A stretch of 64,000 bases of DNA from Tritrichomonas musculus (lineage: Eukaryota; Parabasalia; Tritrichomonadida; Tritrichomonadidae): NCBI GenBank assembly GCA_039105265.1, contig JAPFFF010000003.1:496001-560000 (forward strand), given 5' to 3'. This document shows, piece after piece, positions 33,445-43,022 of the stretch. A model generated the notes under the pieces. It was given only the letters and a program-made list of their open reading frames with translations, had not been told where the DNA came from and did no database searches. Made by a program: the position numbers and the translations under genes. How positions within the stretch are numbered: the stretch's first letter is position 1; every line of letters starts with the position of its first letter.

Positions 33445-34059
33445 ATGACCACCGAACGTCCACCAATATCCATTTACCTTCTTGCACCTTATATCAAAAG
33501 TATTGATGAAAATGCTTTAGAAGCTACAGTGCATCTTCCAAGTGCAGTTGAAGCTCGTCTTCGAAACGAAAATTTCAATCGCAAGATAGAATCAAACGAA
33601 AGTTCAAAGAGAGAAGTGATTTATTTAATTCCAACACATTCAAATAACGAAGGAGAAGAAGTTTCTATTAAAGATTTGGTTAAAAAAGATTTTGATAATC
33701 AAGCTTGGCGTGACGAAGTCGAAGATGCTATGAAAGAATCAGGTTTAATTCAAAACAAAACTGAATGGGTTGATGATCGTGTTATTGGTCCTAGCTATAG
33801 AAACTCGCACGACGATGATTTCACTGTAAGAATTGACAACCTTCCTGATAAATGTGGCCCAGATAGTCTTAAAGCTGTTCTATTTGACAGGGGATGTAAT
33901 TATTTCAGTCGTGTTGTTGTTCCATCAGATGAGCAATTCAAGTTTAAGAGGTTCGGATTTATTAAGTTCAAGAGATTACGTTATGCTATTAAATTTTTGG
34001 AAGATTATAGTAAGATTATGATTGATGGAATGGTTTTAAATGTTGCTTTAGTTGTATAA
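33445..34059 (+). CDS. RRM protein, eIF3g-like, copy 2
   Basis: This 204-residue protein starts at the ATG at 33445; the frame is open a little further up but only with a TTG codon. It shares the 296-bp identical tract with copy 1 (33487-33782). The RRM (about 118-202) has RNP2 FTVRIDNLP and RNP1 RFGFIKF but differs in the helices and loops (DKCGPDSLKAVLFDRGCNYF). Two active copies with different RNA-binding surfaces may have partly different targets. The eIF3g assignment is tentative. Confidence 0.7.
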   Translation: MTTERPPISIYLLAPYIKSIDENALEATVHLPSAVEARLRNENFNRKIESNESSKREVIYLIPTHSNNEGEEVSIKDLVKKDFDNQAWRDEVEDAMKESGLIQNKTEWVDDRVIGPSYRNSHDDDFTVRIDNLPDKCGPDSLKAVLFDRGCNYFSRVVVPSDEQFKFKRFGFIKFKRLRYAIKFLEDYSKIMIDGMVLNVALVV

Positions 34060-34148
34060 TTATAATGAATGTCATAGCATATTTATAAATAAAACTTTTT
34101 TAATTTCCTACTTTACCATCTTATTTTTTTAGATCACATGTCTATTAT

Positions 34149-34847
34149 ATGATTTTAATCTCCTTTTTTATTTGTTCCACTTGTTCAATTAACAAAAATG
34201 CTCCATTTCTAGAAATCATTCCTGGTGAATGGGATATTTTACAAAGTAACCCAAAATATAGCAAAAACTCTTTTAGTCCATATTCAGCCGAATTTCATCT
34301 TGATCCTATAACCTCTTCAATCTATGGATCTATTTGGGCAAATGTCAATTCATCAAATGCAATGATCGATTTAGAAGATGTAGAAATAGCCCAATTAGAA
34401 ATTCAATTTCAAACACCAGTATCTGGTACGATTTATAATCTTCAGCCAAGCAAAAAATTAATGACTCAATTTGAATTCAAGCCGATCGGTTTTGGTGCAT
34501 CATTAATGACTCGCGGTAAAATAAATGACGAATATGCTTTTCAATTAACAATAACAAATGGAACTATTTTCCAAATTTTTATTATGTCCAGTAAATCCAG
34601 TGAAGTATCTGAATTCTATGCTTTCTTGACGAAAGCTCCATCTTCATCATCAGGTATGAGTCTTCTAAAGATCGCTATATTTGTTTGTATTTTCCTCATA
34701 GCATTGCAAATTATATTATGGCTACTCTTAAAATACTGCAAAGCCCGAATTGAAAATAAAGTAACTCAACAGCAAGAAAATACCATCATCGATCTAGATA
34801 AATATAGTGATTATCTTAAGGAGCAAATGAAAGCTAAGAATGATTGA
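34149..34847 (+). CDS. Type I membrane protein, unknown
   Basis: This 232-residue protein has a short N-terminal signal peptide (MILISFFICSTCSI). A luminal or extracellular domain of about 155 residues (PGEWDILQSN, FHLDPITSSIYGSIWANV) carries several Asn-X-Ser/Thr sites. One transmembrane helix lies at about residues 175-198 (IAIFVCIFLIALQIILWLLL), followed by a charged cytosolic tail. It may belong to a parabasalid-specific secretory-pathway family; no known domain is recognised. Confidence 0.65.
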   Translation: MILISFFICSTCSINKNAPFLEIIPGEWDILQSNPKYSKNSFSPYSAEFHLDPITSSIYGSIWANVNSSNAMIDLEDVEIAQLEIQFQTPVSGTIYNLQPSKKLMTQFEFKPIGFGASLMTRGKINDEYAFQLTITNGTIFQIFIMSSKSSEVSEFYAFLTKAPSSSSGMSLLKIAIFVCIFLIALQIILWLLLKYCKARIENKVTQQQENTIIDLDKYSDYLKEQMKAKND

Positions 34848-35098
34848 TTTTAGGATACTCGATCAATGATGTTCATGTTGTTTTAAATATAAATTTTTAT
34901 TATTAGTATTAATTTTCTTTTTAAAAAAAAATTGAGTTGCGAGTATTTAATACTATCAAACAGTCTAAACAGAAAAATAAATATTTAATATAAGGAGATG
35001 TAGAAAGTTAAGATTATATTTAACATATATGTTTATAAACAGAAATTTAAGGCATTTGCTATCAAGCATATCAAAATTAATTAATGAATATAAATAAA

Positions 35099-35419
35099 TC
35101 ATTGCTCTTCCTTTGAAATTGCATTATAACTTTGTGTTAAATCTCTTAAACGCTTCAAATCAACATCTTCAGGTGGAAGGTGAATATATCTAATTGACGA
35201 TCCTCGAATAAAAGTATCTGCAATTGGTCCTAGTTGAGGAAAAGCTTTCCGATTTAAAACTTCAACATCAATTAAAGATAGATTTAAATAATTATCACAA
35301 CTTTGAAGAATACCTTTAATTACAACTTCGTTTTTTAGTTCAGCTATAACTCTGTGTCCTATTAATGTCCTAAAAAATGGTTGGAAAAGGCTAGGTTTCT
35401 TATTTTTGTTTTTATCCAT
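35099..35419 (-). CDS. LSM2: U6 snRNA-associated Sm-like protein LSm2
   Basis: This 106-residue protein is a subunit of the Lsm2-8 ring that binds the 3' end of U6 snRNA, and of Lsm1-7 in mRNA decay. Sm1 and Sm2 motifs are both visible (ELKNEVVIKGILQSCDNYLN and FIRGSSIRYIHLP). The family-specific start of LSm2 (FFRTLIGHRVIAELKN) and the segment LIDVEVLN match it better than other LSm proteins. The N-terminus is about 10 residues longer than usual and basic. The length is otherwise normal. Confidence 0.93.
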   Translation of the reverse strand: MDKNKNKKPSLFQPFFRTLIGHRVIAELKNEVVIKGILQSCDNYLNLSLIDVEVLNRKAFPQLGPIADTFIRGSSIRYIHLPPEDVDLKRLRDLTQSYNAISKEEQ

Positions 35420-35797
35420 TATTTAAATGGTCTCAAAATTTTAAACTTTTTCTTTAATTACCATATAATAATCATTAAAGGAATGTCACAACTTTAATAA
35501 GTTAAAAAGTTAAAGAAACAAGAAGTGTATAGGTGATGAAAAAAATTGTGGAGTTATTTATATATCAATATTTTCTGTAAGATATCATAATAATATTAGT
35601 CCGATATTACAGTTTCCATTTAATATACAATTTACTTAAATTCTCATTATATAAGCAATTGCTTGTTGTTGGTAGAAAAAAAATTAATAAAAAAGTTAGC
35701 AGATTATTTATATATATGAAAAGAGATTTAATATTATAAAAAGTATAATGAATACAAAGAATTACATTATAAATGTAATTGAAAGATATTTTATCTT
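35420..35797. other. AT-rich intergenic region
   Basis: This 378-base region lies between the starts of LSM2 and the end of the transporter gene. It is AT-rich with short TATA-like repeats. No RNA gene or clear regulatory site is seen beyond A/T runs near the LSM2 start. Confidence 0.6.
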
Positions 35798-37036
35798 TTA
35801 AATCATTGATCGAATTGCATCATATAAGCAAATAATTATAAAAGTAATTCCAACAACAATAGAAACATAAGAAAATATAGTCTTTATCTTTGACTCATTT
35901 GTGCATATCTTAAGATAATATAAAGATGGAAATATATATACAATTATAGGGCAAGTTACTCCACCAACTAAACTGAACATAACATTTAATTTTTTGACTG
36001 TTACTGATATTATACAATCAAACAAAGCAATAGCGATTCCAATGATAACTGATTTGGTGTATGACACTTCTGATTTGAAAGTTAGGTTTTGAATTGAAAG
36101 ACGACATGTAAAAATTAAAAGTGGGGCAGTTAAAATTAGTAATAACGAATAGCATGCTTTAATAATATTGGTAAACACTCTTGGTTGATAATAATTTAAA
36201 ACGACAGGGTCTTTAATATCATCATATAAAGTTAAATATGGGAAAATACCACCAATTACATATAATAATGTTGCCGAAACAACAACTAAAAGCATTGTTA
36301 AATTCGACCGCTTTTTTGTTGGATTTTTGAGTTGAACTAATGTTGGAAAAATATTAGTATGGCAAGTAAATGATGAGGATTGAATCGAAAGGGCTGGAAT
36401 TACCATTTTCAAATCAAAGGCAAATATTTTTACGCGTGATTTATCAAATTGGTTATCAGAAATGCTTTTAGAAAAATAAAAAAATGAGTGGAACAAATAT
36501 ATACAAATTAATACAACTGAAGCAATCGAAACAAAAGAAAGAGCATGCATTGATTTTAACATTACTAAAGGAGTAAGAATTACAAATTGAATTGCAAAAG
36601 TCAAAAACAATCTGTTGCAAAGAATTTTTGGTATATTGTCTATCTGCTCAAAAAATGATGTCATTAATGAAAGCGAGAATTGTAAATATAAAATTGATAC
36701 TCCAAAAAGCGTGATTATTATTATAATATCGGGTATCCACTGAATATTACGGCCTACAAATGCTGTAGAAATTAACTTTGGATAGTCATGAACCCCTGAT
36801 CTTGAAGCACAATCTATTAACAAAGAAAAAGAAAACATAGAAAAACTGGCGATTGTAATTACAATAAGTAGATTTGTACCTATTCCTGAGCAAAAGCAAT
36901 AAGGAATTCCAAGTAACCCAATTCCTGTAATCACATTGGTTAAAACTGCCACTGCACGTGGTAAAGTAATTTCTCCATGTGTTGATTCAATAGGAGTATA
37001 AGATCCCATCTCAAGTTCTTCGTTTGATGTATGCAT
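35798..37036 (-). CDS. AAAP-family amino acid transporter
   Basis: The start is set at the ATG at 37036 (412 residues), because the frame further up has only a TTG codon. About 11 hydrophobic helices are visible. The first contains AVLTNVITGIGLLGIPYCF, the unwound-helix motif of the amino acid/auxin permease (SLC36/SLC38) family. A polar N-terminal tail (HTSNEELEMGSYTPIESTHG) precedes it. The likely role is proton- or sodium-coupled uptake or vacuolar export of neutral amino acids. Trichomonads rely heavily on such transporters. Substrate cannot be deduced. Confidence 0.87.
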   Translation of the reverse strand: MHTSNEELEMGSYTPIESTHGEITLPRAVAVLTNVITGIGLLGIPYCFCSGIGTNLLIVITIASFSMFSFSLLIDCASRSGVHDYPKLISTAFVGRNIQWIPDIIIIITLFGVSILYLQFSLSLMTSFFEQIDNIPKILCNRLFLTFAIQFVILTPLVMLKSMHALSFVSIASVVLICIYLFHSFFYFSKSISDNQFDKSRVKIFAFDLKMVIPALSIQSSSFTCHTNIFPTLVQLKNPTKKRSNLTMLLVVVSATLLYVIGGIFPYLTLYDDIKDPVVLNYYQPRVFTNIIKACYSLLLILTAPLLIFTCRLSIQNLTFKSEVSYTKSVIIGIAIALFDCIISVTVKKLNVMFSLVGGVTCPIIVYIFPSLYYLKICTNESKIKTIFSYVSIVVGITFIIICLYDAIRSMI

Positions 37037-37387
37037 TAATAAATAATAATAACAATGAGTTTTTTGAATATAACATCTCAATTATTTGAAAAAAAATTCT
37101 GAAGAATTTTCAGAAAAAAATTGAAAAAAGATTGAAAATTTGAAAAGGAGTAAAAAACTATACAAAGTTTTTTTTTCTAAATAACTATATATAAAATCTA
37201 AAGTATAAAAAGAATTGTAAAAAATTCATATCGTTAGATAAATTAATGTCAATGTAGATAAAAAAACTCATAATGAATGAATATGATATTTCTGATTGAT
37301 TATGTATAGGTAAATTATTTAAAAATGGAATGAAAATCAATGATAATACGAATATTTATTTACAGTTATATTAAAAACAATAAATAA
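37037..37387. other. AT-rich intergenic region
   Basis: This 351-base region lies between the transporter start and the end of the next minus-strand gene. A/T runs dominate. Nothing resembling an RNA gene is seen. Confidence 0.6.
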
Positions 37388-37972
37388 TCAGCTCCACATA
37401 AAAGTTTGTTTTGCAGCATGAGAATTTGATCTAATGTCACGTGGCAAAGTCCGTAAATTTGAAATGCGATTCTGTGTTCCTTGTTCATTAGAACCAATAG
37501 ATTCTAAATAATAAGCATTTCTTTCATGAACAATATCTTCAAGTACGTGTTTATCTTCAGAATATCTTCGGGGTTCAATTGATTTAAAAGCTTTCTTTGT
37601 CTTCCAATCACGATAACGTTTCTGCTCTTCCCACTGTTTATCTGAATTTTTTAGAGCCTTCTCCACTTGAATCTGGTGTGCTTTCTCAAAGGCTCTTCGT
37701 CTTCCAGCGCGCATTTCATCGCTTGTTTTTGGTGTTGATCCATTATTAAGCGTTCGCCGAGTAACTTTTGGCTTTTTATTCTCAAGATTTTGTTCAGATG
37801 TAGGTGGATCAGGTGGTGACTCGAACTTTATAGCTTCTTTGAGAAAGTTATTGATTGTTGATTCGAAATTTACAGTTTTGATGTTAATCCTTCTTCGGGA
37901 TGATAGAGGTGCTGTATTTCGCATTAAATAACGTACAAAATAAAATTTTAAAGTAATCAAAACTTTGGCCAT
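37388..37972 (-). CDS. Unknown basic host protein
   Basis: The start is placed at the ATG at 37972 (194 residues). The N-terminal segment (MAKVLITLKFYFVRYLMRN) is hydrophobic-basic. Then come a Pro/Lys linker and a long highly charged helix (RAGRRRAFEKAHQIQVEKAL, EEQKRYRDWKTKKAF). The C-terminus is Arg/Asn-rich. No domain is recognised. The long charged helix with R/K/E/Q suggests a coiled coil or RNA-associated protein. Confidence 0.55.
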   Translation of the reverse strand: MAKVLITLKFYFVRYLMRNTAPLSSRRRINIKTVNFESTINNFLKEAIKFESPPDPPTSEQNLENKKPKVTRRTLNNGSTPKTSDEMRAGRRRAFEKAHQIQVEKALKNSDKQWEEQKRYRDWKTKKAFKSIEPRRYSEDKHVLEDIVHERNAYYLESIGSNEQGTQNRISNLRTLPRDIRSNSHAAKQTFMWS

Positions 37973-38275
37973 TAATTCGCCAGTAGTCTTCAAAAGCCTT
38001 TTTTTTGTTTGTTTGTATATTTGTGTGTAATGAATAGCTTCTTCTTGATAATTTTTATTATCAAGTAAGGTCGCACATTTCTTCTTCTAATTCAAGATTT
38101 AAATCTTACTAAACTAGTAAAACAATCAATAAAAAAAAATTGAAAATTCAAGACATTATAATTTTAATTAGTAAATACATATTTATGTTTGGTGAAGAGA
38201 GGAAGGGAAAAAAGAATTAAAATATTAAACCATGAATAAATATTTTGAAATAATATGTTTATATGTTTTATTTAT
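37973..38275. other. Intergenic region
   Basis: This region of about 300 bases lies between two minus-strand genes. It contains the short inverted repeat CTTGATAATTTTTATTATCAAG (38043-38064), which could form a small hairpin. No coding or RNA gene is seen. Confidence 0.55.
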
Positions 38276-40858
38276 TCAAACAAATTGGTCGGCTAAAAGA
38301 AACTGAAAAGGTGCTTTAAAAGATTCATAATCATACAAAAAAGTAAAATGATTCTCAAAATAATTAGTGTCAAAATCATCAGATTCTAGAGTATCTGATT
38401 CCAAGCCATTTAAGATAGCCAAAAGTTCAATAGAACGATTGGGGAAAGTTTCAGAAATAATTTTTAAAGCTATAAAGTGTAATTGGCGATAATAATCATG
38501 TTGAATTACTCCTGTTGAGCATAATTTAATCCAATCATCAATGAAATCTTGCATATTTTGGCCTTTACCAACAAGAGTTAAAGAAGCTAATATTTCATAG
38601 ATGATGAAATGCGTCGCAAGATCATTCCTGAAATTTTTCAAATTCATGATTAATTGATAAATACTTGAAATCATTTCAGGTGTAATTGAATCTCTAAGTG
38701 CTTGAATTAAACGGGATAACAAAGTTGTGCAGGCGTTTATATCTTTTAGGGATTGATCATCATGTGCTAATGAAGAGTCAATCTGATTATTAATATTTTT
38801 TATTGTGGTCTCAAGTAAACTTTGTTGAACTCCGCTATTTAAAAATTCAATTAAATTTTCGCTAATATAAGATAATATTGGCTTAACTATATCTTCATCA
38901 TAATAAAAAAACATACTATTACTAAATAAGTTAATCGCTGATTGGGCCGCTACTCCATAATCATTTGCTTTTACTTGTATAATTTGCAGGTAGATATTTG
39001 AAATCTGTGGGATAAAAACTTGAAAATCATCTATTAATGATAATCTGTCGCAAAAATCGCATATTTGCTTAGTTGGGAAATTAAGATTAGGATGGCTTGC
39101 TTGGTTAATTAAAGATTTGAAATTTGTTTCAACAACATCTGAATCGTTAATAGATAAAGAAAATTCTGTTTCATTGGAAATTATTTCTTCAATTGATTTT
39201 AAGGATTCAGCAATAACATAATTTTGATATATTTCAAATTTCTTTGGATATTTCTCAAAGATTAAATCAACAGCTTGTACAGCATTAACAGAATATGATA
39301 AACTATGAAGTTCGATAAAAGGCTTTATTACTTCATTTGGTAAACAATTATATTGTTGCATAAAATTGTAAATAATTTCTGATGCAATTGTAAAAAAAAA
39401 GCAGCTAACTGGAGTTGCTTGATCTTTTTTAGCTTCGCCAATGTATAAAGAAGCGACTTGGAGTAATTTTTCTGCTTCTTCTTTTGAGAGTACAAATATA
39501 AATCTTGCTGCAAAAAATATAAAAGTAAATTGAATATATAGAGGGAAACTTTGGAATGAATTTAATAAATTTGAAATATATTGATGAACAGCTTCTTTGA
39601 CTTGATCATTACTAACGTATTGGGTAATATTCGAAAGTAGGAAAAAAATCTCTTCTTTTGGCTGAATTTGAAGAAAAACTTCCATTGCATGATTAATATA
39701 TTTAATATTTTGATCTTGACACATCAAATCAAGTAAAATAACTGAATTAGACCGTGCATTTGAATTACAATTCTTTTCGATAACAAAGGCGGTATTATAA
39801 AAATTGAGGATGTTATTATCGAAATCATATATGTCGTCCTCACTAAGTTGTGAAAATGAGCCAATTATATTTAATAAAATGTCAAAATATGAATCATATA
39901 AATCCATTTTTCTAAAAGATGCGAAATTATTTATAATAAAAAAAAGACTTTGTCCTTTTAAATAATTTACAGTAAAGTTTGACTGTAATGATATTTTCGA
40001 CAAATAAAAGCAAATTTGAGGAAGAATTTGAAGGATTTTTAATATATACTCATTATAAATATTACGGCGTTCCTCCTTATTATCTAGCTTATTCCGGCAA
40101 TTATCAATTAAAAAGGTGAGAAATTTCATAATATTCTTGATATATTTTAAAGTTGAATCGTTAATATGCATATTTTCTAGATTTTGAAGAAGGAATAGAA
40201 AAATGTCCAAAATTTTGTGATCCTGGTAGAATAAATCAAATGAGTAAAGATCTAGAGTTTTATATATAGCTATTACTTTGGATGAAATATGGTAATTTTC
40301 AAAATCTGGACTAAATGTTGGAATGCAAGAATCTTGAATTCGATTATAAAAGTCTTTTTGGATGTTTTTATCTGAAACATGATATTGATAAAATTGAATA
40401 AGATAAATTATGGTGTTAATAGCAAACTCATATGTTCGATTATCATATTTGCATAATTCTTCAAATGCTAATTGCTCAAGTGGAAGAATAAATTTGTAAT
40501 TAAAATTCGCTATTTTAGCAATAGATACAATTGCTTGAGAAAATATTGATCCATGTTCAATAAATTTTGTAATAAAATGTAAAAAAGCTAAAGAAAATAG
40601 GTCAAGGGTTTCAAAAGAATATATATCAAAATTTATTTTCTTAACCAATAGGCGAAAAATGGAAAGTGTTAGAAATATAATATCTTCGGTAAAATTTTCT
40701 GTATTTTGTAAAATATTTATTATTATAAAAACTGTATCCTTGTCTTCTAAAATCATTCTCATTGCTAAATGGGCGCATGATTCTTTATTATTTGTTTCTA
40801 ATTGTCTTTCTGGAGAGCATGCAATTTTAAGATTTACTAAAAATTCCTCAATTTTCAT
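38276..40858 (-). CDS. Importin-beta/exportin-like HEAT-repeat protein
   Basis: This 860-residue, almost entirely alpha-helical protein shows a regular pattern of antiparallel HEAT-like helix pairs. The N-terminus (IEEFLVNLKIACSPERQLET, then SCAHLAMRMIL) fits the first helices of importin-beta superfamily members, where small cargo-carrying karyopherins begin in the same way. Length fits the transportin-3/exportin branch. The likely role is carrying cargo through nuclear pores in a Ran-dependent manner. Subtype and cargo cannot be decided; the sequence is divergent. Confidence 0.6.
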   Translation of the reverse strand: MKIEEFLVNLKIACSPERQLETNNKESCAHLAMRMILEDKDTVFIIINILQNTENFTEDIIFLTLSIFRLLVKKINFDIYSFETLDLFSLAFLHFITKFIEHGSIFSQAIVSIAKIANFNYKFILPLEQLAFEELCKYDNRTYEFAINTIIYLIQFYQYHVSDKNIQKDFYNRIQDSCIPTFSPDFENYHISSKVIAIYKTLDLYSFDLFYQDHKILDIFLFLLQNLENMHINDSTLKYIKNIMKFLTFLIDNCRNKLDNKEERRNIYNEYILKILQILPQICFYLSKISLQSNFTVNYLKGQSLFFIINNFASFRKMDLYDSYFDILLNIIGSFSQLSEDDIYDFDNNILNFYNTAFVIEKNCNSNARSNSVILLDLMCQDQNIKYINHAMEVFLQIQPKEEIFFLLSNITQYVSNDQVKEAVHQYISNLLNSFQSFPLYIQFTFIFFAARFIFVLSKEEAEKLLQVASLYIGEAKKDQATPVSCFFFTIASEIIYNFMQQYNCLPNEVIKPFIELHSLSYSVNAVQAVDLIFEKYPKKFEIYQNYVIAESLKSIEEIISNETEFSLSINDSDVVETNFKSLINQASHPNLNFPTKQICDFCDRLSLIDDFQVFIPQISNIYLQIIQVKANDYGVAAQSAINLFSNSMFFYYDEDIVKPILSYISENLIEFLNSGVQQSLLETTIKNINNQIDSSLAHDDQSLKDINACTTLLSRLIQALRDSITPEMISSIYQLIMNLKNFRNDLATHFIIYEILASLTLVGKGQNMQDFIDDWIKLCSTGVIQHDYYRQLHFIALKIISETFPNRSIELLAILNGLESDTLESDDFDTNYFENHFTFLYDYESFKAPFQFLLADQFV

Positions 40859-40941
40859 TATTGAAAATTTTAAAAATTTGTTAAAATTTAATGGTCAAAA
40901 ATTGTTAAATAAAGGTCAAATTGTGAATCCAAAATCTTAAT

Positions 40942-41583
40942 ATGAGTGAGTCTGATAAAAACAAAAAAAATATTGAAGAAGATAGTGATGATGATGATGA
41001 CGATGATGATGATGATGATGAGAGTAACAATCAAAATAATTCAAATACAAATGCTAATAATGGAAAAGGTGAAGATAATGACGACGACGATAATGATGAA
41101 GAAGAAGATGATGATGACGATGATGATGATGAATCAAACGAAGAAGAAGAAGAACTAGAAGCAAGTGAAGATGATGAAATTACTGTTACAATGCAAGATA
41201 ATATCGTGCAAAATGCAGCTATCGATGCAGCTAAGCGAAGATATCACAACCAGGTTCATCAAACTCCAACTGGTAATATTGCCGCAATGAGAACACCACA
41301 AGAAATTTTTTCTCTAGGTAATAGAATTCCATGGGAACTTGTTAACCCAATGGGTGTTCATCCAAAAGATAGTACAAAATCAATATTTAATTACGATATC
41401 TCTGCTCTTCCAAATACAGTTGAAGCTCGTCCTTGGACTGCCCCTGATGTTGACCCAAGTGACTGGTTTAATTATGGATTTAATGAAGTCACATGGGAAA
41501 AATATAGGAAGAAGATGCTTAAAGTTATTAAGAACAAGAAATATGAATCCAAAATTATTGTTTTATCTGAACAAACGAAATAA
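40942..41583 (+). CDS. FIP1: FIP1-like pre-mRNA polyadenylation factor
   Basis: This 213-residue protein has a very acidic N-terminus (residues 10-85, Asp/Glu/Asn-rich) and the conserved FIP1 motif near residues 155-190 (RPWTAPDVDPSDWFNYGFNE, then TWEKYRKK). FIP1 bridges poly(A) polymerase and the cleavage/polyadenylation complex in the nucleus. The protein lacks the long Pro- or Arg-rich C-terminus of metazoan homologues, as in yeast and protists. The acidic stretch is coded by GAT/GAA repeats. Confidence 0.88.
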   Translation: MSESDKNKKNIEEDSDDDDDDDDDDDESNNQNNSNTNANNGKGEDNDDDDNDEEEDDDDDDDDESNEEEEELEASEDDEITVTMQDNIVQNAAIDAAKRRYHNQVHQTPTGNIAAMRTPQEIFSLGNRIPWELVNPMGVHPKDSTKSIFNYDISALPNTVEARPWTAPDVDPSDWFNYGFNEVTWEKYRKKMLKVIKNKKYESKIIVLSEQTK

Positions 41584-41767
41584 TTATATTTATATAAAAT
41601 TAATATTAGAAAATGTCCATTGACTTTTACTTTTTTATCTTACAATCAAATCTTCTTGCTAAAAATTATTTTATTAATAATATCATTTTATTATATTTGT
41701 AAAAAAAAAAAAAAAGTAATAAAATCACATAAAGCAATCATTTAATTAAACAATTATAATTATAAAA

Positions 41768-42625
41768 TCACGCAGTGAGGTCATTTAACATTTTTTGTAA
41801 ATCAATACGATTTTGTTCCAAACTCTGACTTTTTCCATCAATGCTAAATGGCTTGAAAGGAAATTGAGAATTCAATGGAACAAGTTCAATTAATGGGAAT
41901 TTGGGCCTAGCTGTTCTTGGGAATGAAAGAGGTGATGAGCAGCTTGACATTTGTGTTACTGTTGTTGGTGCAGAATAACAATAATGATTGCTTTCAATTT
42001 TTGCTATTTCGGCAGGAATAACAACAGGTGGAGGAATAAGACTTGCACTCTTTGGCTTCCTTCCCCTCTTTCTAACAAGAGGTTCTCCATTCTGAATTCT
42101 TTCCAATCTCTTCTTAATTGTGCTGTTCCATCTGTTCTTAATACAATTATCTGTCCTTCCATCGAAATAAGATGATATTGTCGTCCATGCATTTCCGAAT
42201 CTATTATGAAGATCAATCAAAAGGTTGTCTTCTTCAGGTGTCCATGCGTCATGCTTAACCGAAGAATCGAGGTGATTCTTAAATCTTTCACGGCATTGTT
42301 TACCTGTTCTTCCCTTTAAAATTAAAGCCAATTTAGCCCAATCTTTATTACCATGTTCGTTAACATATGCGATAATTGTTTCATCTTCTTCACGAGTCCA
42401 AGAACCTTTAACTAGTTGTGGGTTAATGACTTTTTCCCAGCGTCCAGCTAATTGAGGAGCTGTTTTGTTTGGAAAATAGCTTGCTAGGATACTCCATGAT
42501 ACTGGTTGCGATGTCGATACAAGTTGCGTTAACATTTCATCTTCTTCTGGTGTCCAAGTATTGCTATGAGCTACTCTTGTTCCTTCTTTTCTATTTCGAG
42601 TTGGGGCTAGAGCGCTTGATTCCAT
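41768..42625 (-). CDS. Three-repeat Myb DNA-binding protein
   Basis: This 285-residue protein has three Myb repeats at about residues 20-70, 73-122 and 125-172. Conserved Trp residues open each repeat (NTWTPEEDEML, GSWTREEDETI, DAWTPEEDNLL), with recognition-helix landmarks such as GRTGKQCRERFKNHL and GRTDNCIKNRWNSTI. A basic Arg/Lys segment (KKRLERIQNGEPLVRKRGRK) may be a nuclear localisation signal. Trichomonads carry large Myb families that bind promoter Myb elements; some control the ap65-1 adhesin gene. The Pro/Ser-rich C-terminus is probably disordered. The specific target is unknown. Confidence 0.93.
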   Translation of the reverse strand: MESSALAPTRNRKEGTRVAHSNTWTPEEDEMLTQLVSTSQPVSWSILASYFPNKTAPQLAGRWEKVINPQLVKGSWTREEDETIIAYVNEHGNKDWAKLALILKGRTGKQCRERFKNHLDSSVKHDAWTPEEDNLLIDLHNRFGNAWTTISSYFDGRTDNCIKNRWNSTIKKRLERIQNGEPLVRKRGRKPKSASLIPPPVVIPAEIAKIESNHYCYSAPTTVTQMSSCSSPLSFPRTARPKFPLIELVPLNSQFPFKPFSIDGKSQSLEQNRIDLQKMLNDLTA

Positions 42626-43022
42626 TAATTGTGATCTGAATGGCGTACGTTAAATAACTCAAAATATTGTATACTTAACGTCCAATTCATTCAATAAAAA
42701 TTATGCTTATAAAGAATTATTGCTATTTATTTTATATTCCACTAGTTTTATTAATGACTCATATGTAAAATTAAAACAAAAATTTGAGAAAAAAATTCAA
42801 TGATCTCGTCGGTTAAAGAATTGTAATATCTTTTTAAATGGTAAATAATCGTTTTTTTAAAATCCAAAAAATTGATTTTATCTCAATTTTTTTTCAATAA
42901 TCTTAATATGAAGATTTTTGATTTGCATAAAAAAGAATTGTTTCGGCAAAAATAAACAGTAAAAAACTCAAAAAATTTTTTTTTAAAAATCTACGGTTTT
43001 TATCAATCATTTTTAATAGCAA
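42626..43022. other. Divergent intergenic region between Myb and ATG3 genes
   Basis: This 397-base AT-rich region has long A/T runs on the ATG3 side. TTATCAATCATTTTTAATAGCAA before the ATG3 start contains an initiator-like TCATTTTT. No RNA gene is seen. Confidence 0.6.

Noticed and set aside
40946-41158. Met-rich frame over the acidic part of the FIP1-like gene
   Set aside because: It is a shadow of the GAT/GAA repeat; the main frame carries the FIP1 motif.
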